Assembly (NCBI GenBank): GCA_903865895.1
Contig: CAIPLM010000385.1
Location: 17,809-81,808 of the forward strand
Source of the DNA: an uncultured Rhodospirillales bacterium
GTDB taxonomy: Bacteria; Pseudomonadota; Alphaproteobacteria; Acetobacterales; Acetobacteraceae
DNA length: 64,000 bases
Direction: 5' to 3'
Below are positions 28,953-38,289 of the stretch, in pieces. Below the pieces are notes generated by a model. That model did no database searches. It was given only the letters and a program-made list of their open reading frames with translations, and was not told the origin of the DNA. A program made the translations under genes and the position numbers. How positions within the stretch are numbered: the stretch's first letter is position 1; the number at the start of each line of letters is the position of its first letter.

Positions 28953-30878
28953 CTAGCTGAAACTGAAGTCCGCCAGGTCAGGTTCCGCCACCCAGCCATA
29001 ATACTCGGCCACGGTCCACGGCATGTTCACGCCGGAGCGGCCATGCTCGTTCACGTAGTAGCTGCCCGCGCCGCTGTCGCCCCAGATCAGGCGTGCCATC
29101 GCGACGTCGAGCCTGGCATTGTAGTCGCGATAGACCTCCGGCTTCACCTCGGCCGCGGTCGCGTCACGCTCGATCATCGCCATCACCATGCGGATGGCGT
29201 AGCTCGACCACAGCTCGGCCCACCCGTGGAAACTCCCGGCCCGGGGCTGGCCGTTCGGGCCGTAGAACATGAAGAAGTTCGGGAAGCCCGGCATGGTCAT
29301 GCCGAGATAGGACCGCGCCCCGTCCGCCGCCCACAGTTCATCGGGCGTCACCCCGCCGCGCCCCCGGTAGCGCACCGGCCAGAGATACTGGGATGTGCGA
29401 AACCCCGATCCGAGCACGATGAGGTCGAAGTCTCGCGCGGTGCCGTCCCGAGTGGTGATCCCGCCCGCGGTGATTTGCTGGATCGGCTCGGTGACGAGTT
29501 CCACATTGGGTCGCTTCAGCGCCTCGAACCAGCCATTATCCACCACCATCCGCCGCGCCGCCGGCGGATAGCCTGGGCGGCTCTTGGCGAGCAGGTCAGG
29601 CCGGTCTGAAAGGCTGCGCGTGAGGTGACCGAGCAGGAAATCACGTAGCCGGTCATTGCGCTCGTTGAAGCCGCCATTGGCGGCCCGCCATGCAGCGTCG
29701 TGGATTTGCAATGGCTCGATCTGCCGATCCAGCACGGTCATCGCGTAGCAGAACCAGTTCCAGTAGTACGGCAGATGCCGCATCAGCCAGCGCTGCTCCT
29801 CGGTCACCGGCGCGTGGTAGCCATCGATCGGCACGATCCAGTTCGCGGTGCGCTGGAACACCGCGAGGCTGCCGGCCTCGCGCGCCAGGCGCGGCATCAA
29901 CTGGCCGCCGCTCGATCCGGTGCCGATCAGGGCAATCCGCTTGCCCGCGAGCGGTACCGCATGGTCCCAGGCCGTGGTGTGGAAAATCGGGCCGGTGAAG
30001 GCGCCGATCCCCTCGATATCCGGCAGGTTCGGGGTGCTGAACAGGCCGCTGGCGCTGACCAGGATGCGCGTGCTCACCGCCTCCTCGGCCGCGCCAGGGG
30101 ACGCGAGACGCAGCTGCCAGAGATGCTGCGCGTCGTCCCAGGTGGCGGAGTGCACTTCGGTGTTGAAACGGATGTGTTCCATCACGCCATACTTGGTGGC
30201 GATATATTCGAGATAGGCGCGGATTTCCGCCTGGCTCGCGAAATAGCTGCGCCAGGGATAGGCCTTCTCGAACTTGAATTCGTAGAGGAAGTTAGTGATA
30301 TCGACCCGCGCTTCCGGATAGTCGTTCAGCAGCCAGGTGCCGCCGACGCCGGATTGGCGTTCGATGATCTCGAAGGGAATTCCAAGCCGCGCGAGCTTGA
30401 TCGCCATGGCGAGGCCGCTGATCCCGGCGCCGATGATGGTCACCTTGTAGCGCGCCAGCACCTCGGCACTTGGGCGTTCCGGCCATTCGGGATCGCGCGG
30501 CGCGTCGGCGAATGCCAGTTCTTCGTAGGCCTGCCGCGCTGCCATGCGATCGGCCGGTGGCGTGCCGAATATCTCGAGCAGCCGCTCTGCCTCTGACGGG
30601 CTGGGGGTGGCAGAGGGTCCTACCGGGCCATCCCAGAGATATGCCAGCGCCGCCGCCTTGATCGCCGGCCGGTCGGCGGGCGCCACGGCAATCACGGTCA
30701 TCGACCCTCCGCGCACGCCGCGTGGCTCGAGCCGCATCGCCGCGAGCGCGGGGTCGCCGGTTTGCTGAAACAGCGCGAGCCGCAGGGCATTGAGATTTGC
30801 CTGCTCGATCGCCCGCTGGATGAACGCCCCATCAGGCCAGGTTTCGCGTTCTGGGGCCGGAATCGTCACGTTGGACAT
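28953..30878 (-). CDS. Flavin-containing (Baeyer-Villiger-type) monooxygenase with N-terminal extension
   Basis: VTIIGAGISGLAMAIKL, FTGPIFHTTAWD BVMO fingerprint; about 130-aa N-terminal domain as in hydroxyacetophenone monooxygenase-like enzymes. Confidence 0.9.
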   Translation of the reverse strand: MSNVTIPAPERETWPDGAFIQRAIEQANLNALRLALFQQTGDPALAAMRLEPRGVRGGSMTVIAVAPADRPAIKAAALAYLWDGPVGPSATPSPSEAERLLEIFGTPPADRMAARQAYEELAFADAPRDPEWPERPSAEVLARYKVTIIGAGISGLAMAIKLARLGIPFEIIERQSGVGGTWLLNDYPEARVDITNFLYEFKFEKAYPWRSYFASQAEIRAYLEYIATKYGVMEHIRFNTEVHSATWDDAQHLWQLRLASPGAAEEAVSTRILVSASGLFSTPNLPDIEGIGAFTGPIFHTTAWDHAVPLAGKRIALIGTGSSGGQLMPRLAREAGSLAVFQRTANWIVPIDGYHAPVTEEQRWLMRHLPYYWNWFCYAMTVLDRQIEPLQIHDAAWRAANGGFNERNDRLRDFLLGHLTRSLSDRPDLLAKSRPGYPPAARRMVVDNGWFEALKRPNVELVTEPIQQITAGGITTRDGTARDFDLIVLGSGFRTSQYLWPVRYRGRGGVTPDELWAADGARSYLGMTMPGFPNFFMFYGPNGQPRAGSFHGWAELWSSYAIRMVMAMIERDATAAEVKPEVYRDYNARLDVAMARLIWGDSGAGSYYVNEHGRSGVNMPWTVAEYYGWVAEPDLADFSFS

Positions 30879-30959
30879 TGCCTGTTGTTTCCCCTTCGGC
30901 CGGATATGCCGCGTTCTGCCGGCAGGATGGCGGCGCGCCGCCCCGGGGTCCAATCGAAA

Positions 30960-30996
30960 GGGAGTATCCCCTGGTATTTGCCTGGTGGATGATACC
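30960..30996. promoter_or_regulatory. LysR-type operator candidate in divergent region
   Basis: GGGAGTATCCC and GGTAT-N14-ATACC inverted repeats between divergent monooxygenase and lysR genes. Confidence 0.5.
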
Positions 30997-31035
30997 TGCT
31001 AATTTTTGCCGGCGTTGCTGCCAGTGGGGGCGCCG

Positions 31036-31941
31036 GTGAACCTTGCCGCGATCGATCTCAATCTTCTCCTCGTGCTCGATGCCCTGCTCCAGGAGACCCA
31101 TGTCACCCGCGCCGGGCGACGGGTCGGGCTGAGCCAGCCGGCGACCAGCAGCGCGCTCAACCGGCTGCGCCATATTTTCGGCGACCAGCTGATGGAGCGC
31201 GTCGGGCGGCGCATGCAGCTGACCGCGCGGGCCCATCAGTTGCGGGGGCCATTGCGCGAGGCGCTGGATCAGCTCGGCCGCGTCGTCACCGTCAGCGAGC
31301 AGTTCGATCCTTCGACCGCCGAATTCAGCGTGCGCATCCTGGCCTCCGACCAGATCGCCTTCATCCTGCTGCCGGCGCTGCGGGCGAAGCTGCGGGAGCT
31401 GGCGCCCCGGGTCGAACTGGTGTTCACTTGGTCCGACCGCGCCAATACCTTCGACCTGCTGATCGATGACCGGATCGATTTCGCCATCGGCGTCTACGGC
31501 GATGCGCCGCACCAGTGCCAGCGCACCCTGCTGTTCGACGACGACATCGTGGTGCAGGCCCGCAAGGGGCATCCAGCCTTCCGTGGCAAGCTGACGCTGG
31601 AGCGGTTCCTGAAATATCCCCGCGTCGCCATCTCCTTCGAAGGGCGCGCATCGAGCTACCTCGAGACCGCCCTGGCCCGCGCCGGTGCCGCCTCGCGCAG
31701 TGAGATCGTGGTCGCCCATTTGCTCAATGCGCCGCTGCTGACCTGGGATTCCGATCTGATGACGGTAGTGCCGATCCGCATGGCGCGGCGGCTCTCGGCG
31801 ATGATGGAGTTGGATTGGCGGCCAGTGCCCTTCGCGATCGATCCTTTGCGGATCGAGTTGCTCTGGCGCGCCCGCGCCGAGATCGACCCCGCTTTGACCT
31901 GGTTTCGCGGCCTGCTCGTCGAGGTGGCCTCGGCACTCTGA
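31036..31941 (+). CDS. LysR family transcriptional regulator
   Basis: NLAAIDLNLLLVLDALLQETHVTRAGRRVGLSQPATSSALNRLRHIFGDQL. Confidence 0.93.
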   Translation: MNLAAIDLNLLLVLDALLQETHVTRAGRRVGLSQPATSSALNRLRHIFGDQLMERVGRRMQLTARAHQLRGPLREALDQLGRVVTVSEQFDPSTAEFSVRILASDQIAFILLPALRAKLRELAPRVELVFTWSDRANTFDLLIDDRIDFAIGVYGDAPHQCQRTLLFDDDIVVQARKGHPAFRGKLTLERFLKYPRVAISFEGRASSYLETALARAGAASRSEIVVAHLLNAPLLTWDSDLMTVVPIRMARRLSAMMELDWRPVPFAIDPLRIELLWRARAEIDPALTWFRGLLVEVASAL

Positions 31942-32002
31942 CCGCCGCTACCAAGCGGCGCGCCACCGCCCTCTGCGGCCCGCGCCAATCATCCGTCCGG
32001 TA

Positions 32003-32016
32003 AATGGCCGGCCATT
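32003..32016. promoter_or_regulatory. 14-bp perfect palindrome, possible operator
   Basis: AATGGCCGGCCATT. Confidence 0.4.
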
Positions 32017-32154
32017 CAATCTATGGGTTTCATGTCTCGCCGGGCGACGGCTAGCGTTGCGGTCACACGATGCCGCGGAGGTGCCTAGCGGGCGCCCGCG
32101 TGTGGCGTGGCCGTGCAGCCCAAGAACGAAGCATCAAAAAACAGGGGAACCAGG

Positions 32155-32349
32155 ATGAAACGTCGCACCGTCATCGCCGGGCTTGGTGGGTTTGCTGCGT
32201 TCGCGTTGCTGGCTCCGGCCTCCAACTTCAGGGACCTCAATGCACGCATCCAGTTCCCCAGGATTCCCTTGAACACCGGCCCGACCAACGTCCGGCCGCT
32301 CCGGCAGATGCAGTTCACTTGCTTTACCGGGCGGCAGGCATTGGCATGA
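32155..32349 (+). CDS. 64-aa secreted/TAT-leader-like small ORF, possibly a truncated solute-binding protein remnant
   Basis: MKRRTVIAGLGGFAAFALLAPASNFRDLNARIQFPRIPLNTGPTNVRPLRQMQFTCFTGRQALA; ATGA overlap with CoA-transferase gene. Confidence 0.5.
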   Translation: MKRRTVIAGLGGFAAFALLAPASNFRDLNARIQFPRIPLNTGPTNVRPLRQMQFTCFTGRQALA

Positions 32350-33563
32350 CAAACACCCCACCGCTGTTCGCCGGGCTGAAGGTGATCGATTGCGCCACCT
32401 TCATCGCCGCCCCCACGGCTGCCACCGTGCTGGCCGATTACGGCGCGGACGTGATCAAGGTCGAGCCGCCCGGGGAGGGCGACCCGTGGCGCAATGTCTA
32501 TACCCGGCCCGAAGTGCCGCAATCGCCGCACAACTATCCGTACCTCGCCAATAACCGGAACAAGCGCGGCATCGCGATCGACCTCAAGACGCCATCCGGT
32601 CAGGTGGCGATGGCACGGCTGGTGGGCCAGGCCGATGTTTTCATCACCAACCTGCCGCTCCCGGTGCGCGCGCGGCTGGGGCTGCGCTACGAGGACTTCG
32701 CGACCCGGTTCCCCCGGCTGATCTATGGCAGCTTCACCGCCTATGGCGAAACTGGCGACGAGGCTGCCAAGACCGGGTTCGACCTGACGGCCTATTGGGC
32801 CCGCTCCGGCCTGATGGACCAGGTGCGGCCCGACCACACGCAGCCGCCGGCGCAATCGGTGGCTGGGCTCGGGGACCATCCGAGCGGCATGGCGCTCTAT
32901 GGCGGCATTGCCACCGCGCTCTACCGGCGCGAGCGGACCGGCCTGGGCGGCGAAGTCCGCACCTCGCTGCTGGGCAGCGGCATGTGGGCGAACGCGGTGT
33001 TCATCCAGGCCAGCCTGTGCGGCGCCACCATCCCGCCCCGCCCACCGCGCGAGGAGGCACGGCGCGCGGCCGGCAACGCCTACCGCACGGGGGATGACCG
33101 CTGGTTCATCCTTGCGCTGTCAAACGAGATGCGGCAGTGGCCTGCTCTGGCCGCCGCGATCGGCCGGCCCGAGCTGGTGAGTGATCCCCGCTTCATCGAC
33201 AGCGACGATCGAGTGGCCAATGCGCGCGCCCTGATCGAGATTCTCGACGACGCCTTCGCCCAACGGACGCTCGCCGAGTGGCGCCGCCGGCTGGACGATG
33301 CCGGCCTCACCTTCGGCATCGTCGCCACCACCGAGGAAACCGCCCGCGACCACCAGGCGACGGAGACTGGCATTCTCCGCCCGATCGAGGGCACTGACCT
33401 AATGACGGTGGACAGCCCGTTCACCCTCACCGGATCGGACAAGGCCCCCATCACGGCCGCCCCAGGGCTTGGCGCACACTCGGGCGCTATCCTACGGGAT
33501 TTCGGATTCTCCGAGGCCGAAATCGTCGCCCTACGTGCCGACGGAGTCGTCACCGGCGGCTAG
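32346..33563 (+). CDS. CoA transferase family III (CaiB/BaiF)
   Basis: LKVIDCATFIAAPTAATVLADYGADVIKVEPPGEGDPWRN; start moved to 32346. Confidence 0.92.
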   Translation: MTNTPPLFAGLKVIDCATFIAAPTAATVLADYGADVIKVEPPGEGDPWRNVYTRPEVPQSPHNYPYLANNRNKRGIAIDLKTPSGQVAMARLVGQADVFITNLPLPVRARLGLRYEDFATRFPRLIYGSFTAYGETGDEAAKTGFDLTAYWARSGLMDQVRPDHTQPPAQSVAGLGDHPSGMALYGGIATALYRRERTGLGGEVRTSLLGSGMWANAVFIQASLCGATIPPRPPREEARRAAGNAYRTGDDRWFILALSNEMRQWPALAAAIGRPELVSDPRFIDSDDRVANARALIEILDDAFAQRTLAEWRRRLDDAGLTFGIVATTEETARDHQATETGILRPIEGTDLMTVDSPFTLTGSDKAPITAAPGLGAHSGAILRDFGFSEAEIVALRADGVVTGG

Positions 33564-33569
33564 CGCGAG

Positions 33570-33614
33570 ATCCGTGCTGATCGAAGCACGGATATCGCTC
33601 TAGCTTTTTGTTTT
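33570..33614 (+). terminator. Terminator-like hairpin after CoA-transferase
   Basis: ATCCGTGC-TGATCGAA-GCACGGAT stem, then ATCGCTCTAGCTTTTTGTTTT. Confidence 0.6.
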
Positions 33615-33784
33615 AACGAGCAGGTTCAGCCGGACGGCGTTGCCGCCTGATCGGCTGTTGCTCTAGGAGCCTGTCCGAGCAACCCTGCTCGGTATGGCTT
33701 CGATCAGATTTTTCATTTGAATGGCGAACATCTTCGGTAGCGTCCGCGTTGGCGGTGGAAATCGAAGAGGCTTGAGGATGTCGG

Positions 33785-33975
33785 TTGGGGTGGCCATCGG
33801 ATCGTGTGGCTAGAGCGGATGTATTCGACTACATTGAGCACTTCTACAACGGGGTTCGCAGAGCCTCGACCTGGCGTTGTCTCAGCCCTGCCGAGTTTGA
33901 GAAACCAGCCGAGTTTGAGAAAAAGGCGCAATCAGCTTCATGGCGTGTCTACGGAACTGGCAGCAGGCCATACGT
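33785..33975 (+). pseudogene. IS3-family transposase (OrfB) C-terminal remnant
   Basis: ARADVFDYIEHFYNGVRRASTWRCLSPAEFEK..EFEKKAQSAS resembles the IS3 OrfB C-terminus (ADVFDYIExFYNxxRRHSTLGYLSPxxFE); no upstream DDE domain. Confidence 0.75.
33890..33925 (+). repeat. 18-bp in-frame tandem duplication in IS remnant
   Basis: GCCGAGTTTGAGAAA at 33890 and 33908 (period 18), encoding PAEFEK-PAEFEK. Confidence 0.85.
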
Positions 33976-34099
33976 AGAGTTCTTGCCCAGCCTTGGCGCA
34001 AATCGCACCTGAGCCGATCCGTTGAACACGGAAAAAACTCTGATGCCACCTAGGCAAAAGTCGCCCGTCCGAATGCAGGAACGAACTCACGGAAACGAT

Positions 34100-34176
34100 T
34101 GGCGGACCCGAATGGATTCGAACCATCGGCCTTTGCCTTCGGAGGGCAACGCTCTATCCAGCTGAGCTACGGGTCC
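34100..34176 (-). tRNA. tRNA-Arg(CCG)
   Basis: GGACCCGTAGCTCAGCTGGATAGAGCGTTGCCCTCCGAAGGCAAAGGCCGATGGTTCGAATCCATTCGGGTCCGCCA; anticodon loop CTCCGAA; encoded CCA. Confidence 0.96.
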
Positions 34177-34220
34177 CGCGGCGCTTCATTAGCGCGGATG
34201 CGATGAAGTTGGAAGAGCGT

Positions 34221-35231
34221 TCAGGCCGCGCCCGCCAGCCATGCGGCGGCGCGGATGTCGGCGGCGGAGGGCAAGGGGGTCTTGGGGTCGCGGATCCAGG
34301 CGATCGCGTCGGCGATCGGCAGGGCGCGGCCGAGGTCGCGCATCAGCAAATGCCAGCCATCGGCATAGAGCGCCTGCCGCGTCGAGACCGGCAGGGCGGA
34401 CCAGGTGGCGCGGGTGGCGGCGGGGGGGACGATTTCGTCGCGCGCGCCGTAGAGGAACAGGCTGGGGGGGGCGAATTCGGGGGCGGCGGCGAGGGCGAGG
34501 TCCATCAGGTCCACCAGCCCGGCCATGGTGTCGAAGCGGGTTTCGAGGATGGTGAGCGGGTTGCGGGCGAGGCGGCGGATGGCGTCGGCGTTGTCGCTGG
34601 CGAAGATCTTGATCGGCGGCGGCGGGCGCGCGACCGTCATGCCCGGGGTGATGTTGGCGGCGAGGAACAGGCCGGTGCGCATGAACAGGTTCATCCGCGC
34701 CCGCCCCCATACCGCCGGCGCGAGCAGGACATAGCCGGCCACTTCGGGCGCGTAGCCGCGGGTGGCGAGGCGCATCAGCACCGCGCCGCCCATGCTTTCG
34801 CCCATCAGGATCAGTTTGGCGCCGGGGTGCCGCGCCTGGAGGGCGGCCACCATGTCGGCCGCGTCATCCACCATTGCCTCCGCCCCGGCCCAGAGGCCGC
34901 GGCCGGGGGCGGCGCCGAAGCCGCGCTGGTCCGGCGCGTAGAGCGCCATGCCGGCGGCGGCGAAGGAGGGGGCGGGGATTTCCCAGGCGTCGCGGCTGTC
35001 GTTGAAGCCGTGCAGGGCCAGCACGATCGCCTCCGGCGGGACTTGGGGATGCCAGGCACGGTAGGGGAGGATCGCACCGTCGCGCATCACGAAGCCGGCC
35101 GCATCCATGCCAGGTGTCCGGATGGTGGGCCCAGGCGGGGTGGCGGCGCCGACGCAGCCCGACAGCAGCGCGCCCGCGCCCAGCACGGAGAGGCGGCGTG
35201 AGAGGGGAAAGGTTGAAACCATGCGCGCCAT
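34221..35231 (-). CDS. Alpha/beta hydrolase (lysophospholipase-like), putative lipoprotein
   Basis: Lipobox LSGC, LHGFNDSRDAW, MGESMGGAV. Confidence 0.88.
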   Translation of the reverse strand: MARMVSTFPLSRRLSVLGAGALLSGCVGAATPPGPTIRTPGMDAAGFVMRDGAILPYRAWHPQVPPEAIVLALHGFNDSRDAWEIPAPSFAAAGMALYAPDQRGFGAAPGRGLWAGAEAMVDDAADMVAALQARHPGAKLILMGESMGGAVLMRLATRGYAPEVAGYVLLAPAVWGRARMNLFMRTGLFLAANITPGMTVARPPPPIKIFASDNADAIRRLARNPLTILETRFDTMAGLVDLMDLALAAAPEFAPPSLFLYGARDEIVPPAATRATWSALPVSTRQALYADGWHLLMRDLGRALPIADAIAWIRDPKTPLPSAADIRAAAWLAGAA

Positions 35232-35290
35232 GGCTATCATGCCCTGCCCGCGTTATGGGACTCTCCCCACGACATCCCCGAGGATTTTTC

Positions 35291-35488
35291 ATGCCCGACG
35301 GCGCCACCACCCCGAAGCCGACCGAGATCATCCATGTGGACGAGCGCACCATCGCCTGCGACGGCGGGGACGGCGCCCTCGGCCATCCCCGCGTGTTCCT
35401 GCGTATCGCCGACCAGGAGATCATGTGCCCGTATTGCTCGCGCCTCTACGTGCTGAACGAAGGCGCCGGCGATGATCACGGGCACTGA
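35291..35488 (+). CDS. Zinc-finger (CHCC-type) domain protein
   Basis: CDGGDGALGHPRVFLRIADQEIMCPYCSRLYVL. Confidence 0.92.
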   Translation: MPDGATTPKPTEIIHVDERTIACDGGDGALGHPRVFLRIADQEIMCPYCSRLYVLNEGAGDDHGH

Positions 35489-35497
35489 CGCAAGCCG

Positions 35498-38281
35498 GTG
35501 AACGATCTCACGGCGCCGCCGCCGCCCAACGCGCCGCCGCACCTGATCCTGATCGACGGATCGGGCTTCATTTTCCGCGCCTTCTTTGCATTGCCGAAGG
35601 ATATGAAGCGGAATTCGGATGGCCTGGTCACCAACGCGGCCAGTGGGTTTTCAAATATGCTCGCGAAGTTGCTTCGCGAGCATGTCGGAACCCACATTGC
35701 CGTCATCTTCGATGCAGGGCGCTACACGTTCCGCAATCGGCTCTACGAGGGCTACAAGGCCCAGCGGCCTGAAGCGCCCGAAGAGCTGCGCCCGCAATTC
35801 GCCATCGTGCGCGAGGCCACCGCCGCTTTCGGGGTGCCGGCAATCGAGCTGGCGGATTGGGAGGCCGATGACCTTATCGCCTCCTACGCCCGCGCCGTAA
35901 CTGAAGTGGGCGGGCGGGCCACCATCGTCTCCTCCGACAAGGACCTGATGCAGCTGATCCGGCCGGGCGTGGATATGCTCGACCCTATGAAGCAGAAGCC
36001 GATCGGGCCAGCCGAGGTGATGGAAAAGTTCGGCGTGCCGCCGGAGAAGGTGATCGAGGCGCAGGCGCTGATCGGCGACTCCGTGGATAACGTGCCGGGG
36101 GTGCCAGGCATCGGGCCGAAGACTGCCGCGCAGCTGATCGGTGAATATGGCGACCTCGAGGGTATCCTCGCCGCCGCGCCCTCGATGAAGCCCGGCAAGC
36201 GGCGCGAAATGCTGATCGAGCATGCCGAGGCCGCCCGACTTTCACGCCAGCTCGTCACATTGCGCGACGATGTCCCATTGCCGCTGGCAATCGAATCTTT
36301 GACAGCGCGTGAACCAAATCGCGAAAAATTAGTAGAATTTTTGCGATTGTATGAATTCGACAAACTTCTTAGCCGCCTTGGCCTCGATGGCGCCGCGCCG
36401 CCGGCGATGCAGCCCAATGCCGGCAGGCCGGACCAGGGCAATTTGTTCCCGCAGGCGGCTGTCGAGACCGCGGGCGGCTTCGGACCCTATGAGAGCGTGA
36501 CCACGCTGGCCGCGCTGGACGCGTGGATCGCCGAGGCGACCAAGGCCGGGGTAGTGGCCGTGGATACCGAGACGGACGGGCTCGACGCGATGCGCGCCAA
36601 TATCGTCGGCTTCTCGCTCGCCACAGCGCCCGGACGGGCCTGCTACGTGCCGCTGCGCCATGAGGGGCTGGCCGAGCAAATTCCGCTCGCTGAGGCGATC
36701 GCGACGCTTTCACCACTGCTGGCTGATCCGGCGGTGCTCAAGGTCTTCCAGAACGCCAAGTACGACCTAGCGATCTTCCGCCGCGCCGGCGCCCCGCTCG
36801 CTTTGCCGCTCGACGACACCATGGTGATCTCGCATTGCATGGATGCCGGGCTGCACGGGCACGGGATGGACGAGCTTTCCACGCTGCATCTCGGCCATAC
36901 CCCCATCAGCTTCGACAGCGTGACCGGCACCGGCAAGGGCCGCCTGCAATTCGCGCAAGTGCCGCTCGACCGCGCCACCGCCTATGCGGCGGAGGACGCC
37001 GACGTGACACTGCGGCTGTGGCAGGCGCTGCGGCCGCGGCTGCGGGCGGCCAAGGCGCTGGCGATGTATGAGCAGGTGGAGCGCCGCCTGATCCCCATCC
37101 TGCTGGCGATGGAGCAGGCCGGCATCAAGGTGGATGAGGCCGATCTGCGCGCCATGTCCGCCGATTTCGAGGCGCGGATGGCGGTGATGGAGACCGACAT
37201 CCATCGCCTCGCCGGCGAGGCCTTCAACATCGCCTCCGCCAAGCAGCTCGGCGAAATCCTGTTCGACCGCATGGGGCTATCCGGCGGCAAGCGGATGAAG
37301 ACGGGCGCCTGGGGGACGGATGCCTCGGTGTTGCAGACGCTGGCCGACCAGGGCCATGAATTGCCCGCAAAAGTGCTGGAGTGGCGCCAACTGGCAAAAC
37401 TGAAATCCACCTACACGGATGCGCTGGCGCAGCAGATCAACCCCGAAACCGGGCGCGTGCACACCAGCTTCGCCATGGCGATCGCCTCGACCGGGCGGCT
37501 CTCCTCGACCGACCCCAATCTGCAGAACATCCCGGTGCGCACGGAAGAGGGCAGCCGCATCCGCCGCGCCTTCATCGCTGAGCCCGGGCATGTGCTGGTG
37601 AGTGCCGATTATTCGCAGATCGAGCTGCGGCTGCTCGCCCATGTCGCGGATCTGCCGGCGCTGAAGGAGAGTTTCGCAGCCGGCGAGGATATCCATGCGC
37701 GCACCGCCTCCGAGGTGTTCGGCGTGCCGATGGAGGGGATGGACGGGGCCACCCGCCGCCGCGCCAAGGCGATTAATTTCGGCATCATCTACGGCATCTC
37801 CGCCTTCGGGCTGGCGCGGCAGTTGCAGATCGCGCCCGGCGAGGCACGCCACTACATCGATGCCTATTTCGCCCGCTATCCCGGCATCCGCGCTTATATG
37901 AATGCCGCGCGCGAGGAGGCCCGCGACAAGGGTTATGTGCTCACCCCGTTCGGCCGGCGCATCTGGATTCGCGGCATCGCGGACAAGAACGCGGCGATGC
38001 GCGGCTATGCCGAGCGCCAGGCGATCAACGCGCCGTTGCAGGGCGGTGCGGCCGACATCATCAAGCGCGCGATGGTGAAGCTGCCGGCCGCGCTGGCTGC
38101 GGCGGGGCTGCGCTCGCGGATGCTGCTCCAGGTGCACGACGAATTGCTGTTCGAGGCGCCGGAGGATGAGGCCGCCCGGCTGGCCGTTCTCTTGAAGGAC
38201 GTGATGGAGACGGCGGCCACACTCTCGGTGCCGCTGGTGGTGGAAACCGGGATCGGCCACAGCTGGGCCGAGGCGCACTAA
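35498..38281 (+). CDS. polA: DNA polymerase I
   Basis: 5'-3' exonuclease, 3'-5' exonuclease and polymerase domains (VSADYSQIELRLLAHV; RRRAKAINFGIIYGISAFGLA; QVHDELLFE). Confidence 0.97.
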   Translation: MNDLTAPPPPNAPPHLILIDGSGFIFRAFFALPKDMKRNSDGLVTNAASGFSNMLAKLLREHVGTHIAVIFDAGRYTFRNRLYEGYKAQRPEAPEELRPQFAIVREATAAFGVPAIELADWEADDLIASYARAVTEVGGRATIVSSDKDLMQLIRPGVDMLDPMKQKPIGPAEVMEKFGVPPEKVIEAQALIGDSVDNVPGVPGIGPKTAAQLIGEYGDLEGILAAAPSMKPGKRREMLIEHAEAARLSRQLVTLRDDVPLPLAIESLTAREPNREKLVEFLRLYEFDKLLSRLGLDGAAPPAMQPNAGRPDQGNLFPQAAVETAGGFGPYESVTTLAALDAWIAEATKAGVVAVDTETDGLDAMRANIVGFSLATAPGRACYVPLRHEGLAEQIPLAEAIATLSPLLADPAVLKVFQNAKYDLAIFRRAGAPLALPLDDTMVISHCMDAGLHGHGMDELSTLHLGHTPISFDSVTGTGKGRLQFAQVPLDRATAYAAEDADVTLRLWQALRPRLRAAKALAMYEQVERRLIPILLAMEQAGIKVDEADLRAMSADFEARMAVMETDIHRLAGEAFNIASAKQLGEILFDRMGLSGGKRMKTGAWGTDASVLQTLADQGHELPAKVLEWRQLAKLKSTYTDALAQQINPETGRVHTSFAMAIASTGRLSSTDPNLQNIPVRTEEGSRIRRAFIAEPGHVLVSADYSQIELRLLAHVADLPALKESFAAGEDIHARTASEVFGVPMEGMDGATRRRAKAINFGIIYGISAFGLARQLQIAPGEARHYIDAYFARYPGIRAYMNAAREEARDKGYVLTPFGRRIWIRGIADKNAAMRGYAERQAINAPLQGGAADIIKRAMVKLPAALAAAGLRSRMLLQVHDELLFEAPEDEAARLAVLLKDVMETAATLSVPLVVETGIGHSWAEAH
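35657..35683. repeat. 12-bp-arm perfect inverted repeat inside polA
   Basis: ATGCTCGCGAAG-TTG-CTTCGCGAGCAT. Confidence 0.95.
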
Positions 38282-38289
38282 GCGAGGCC

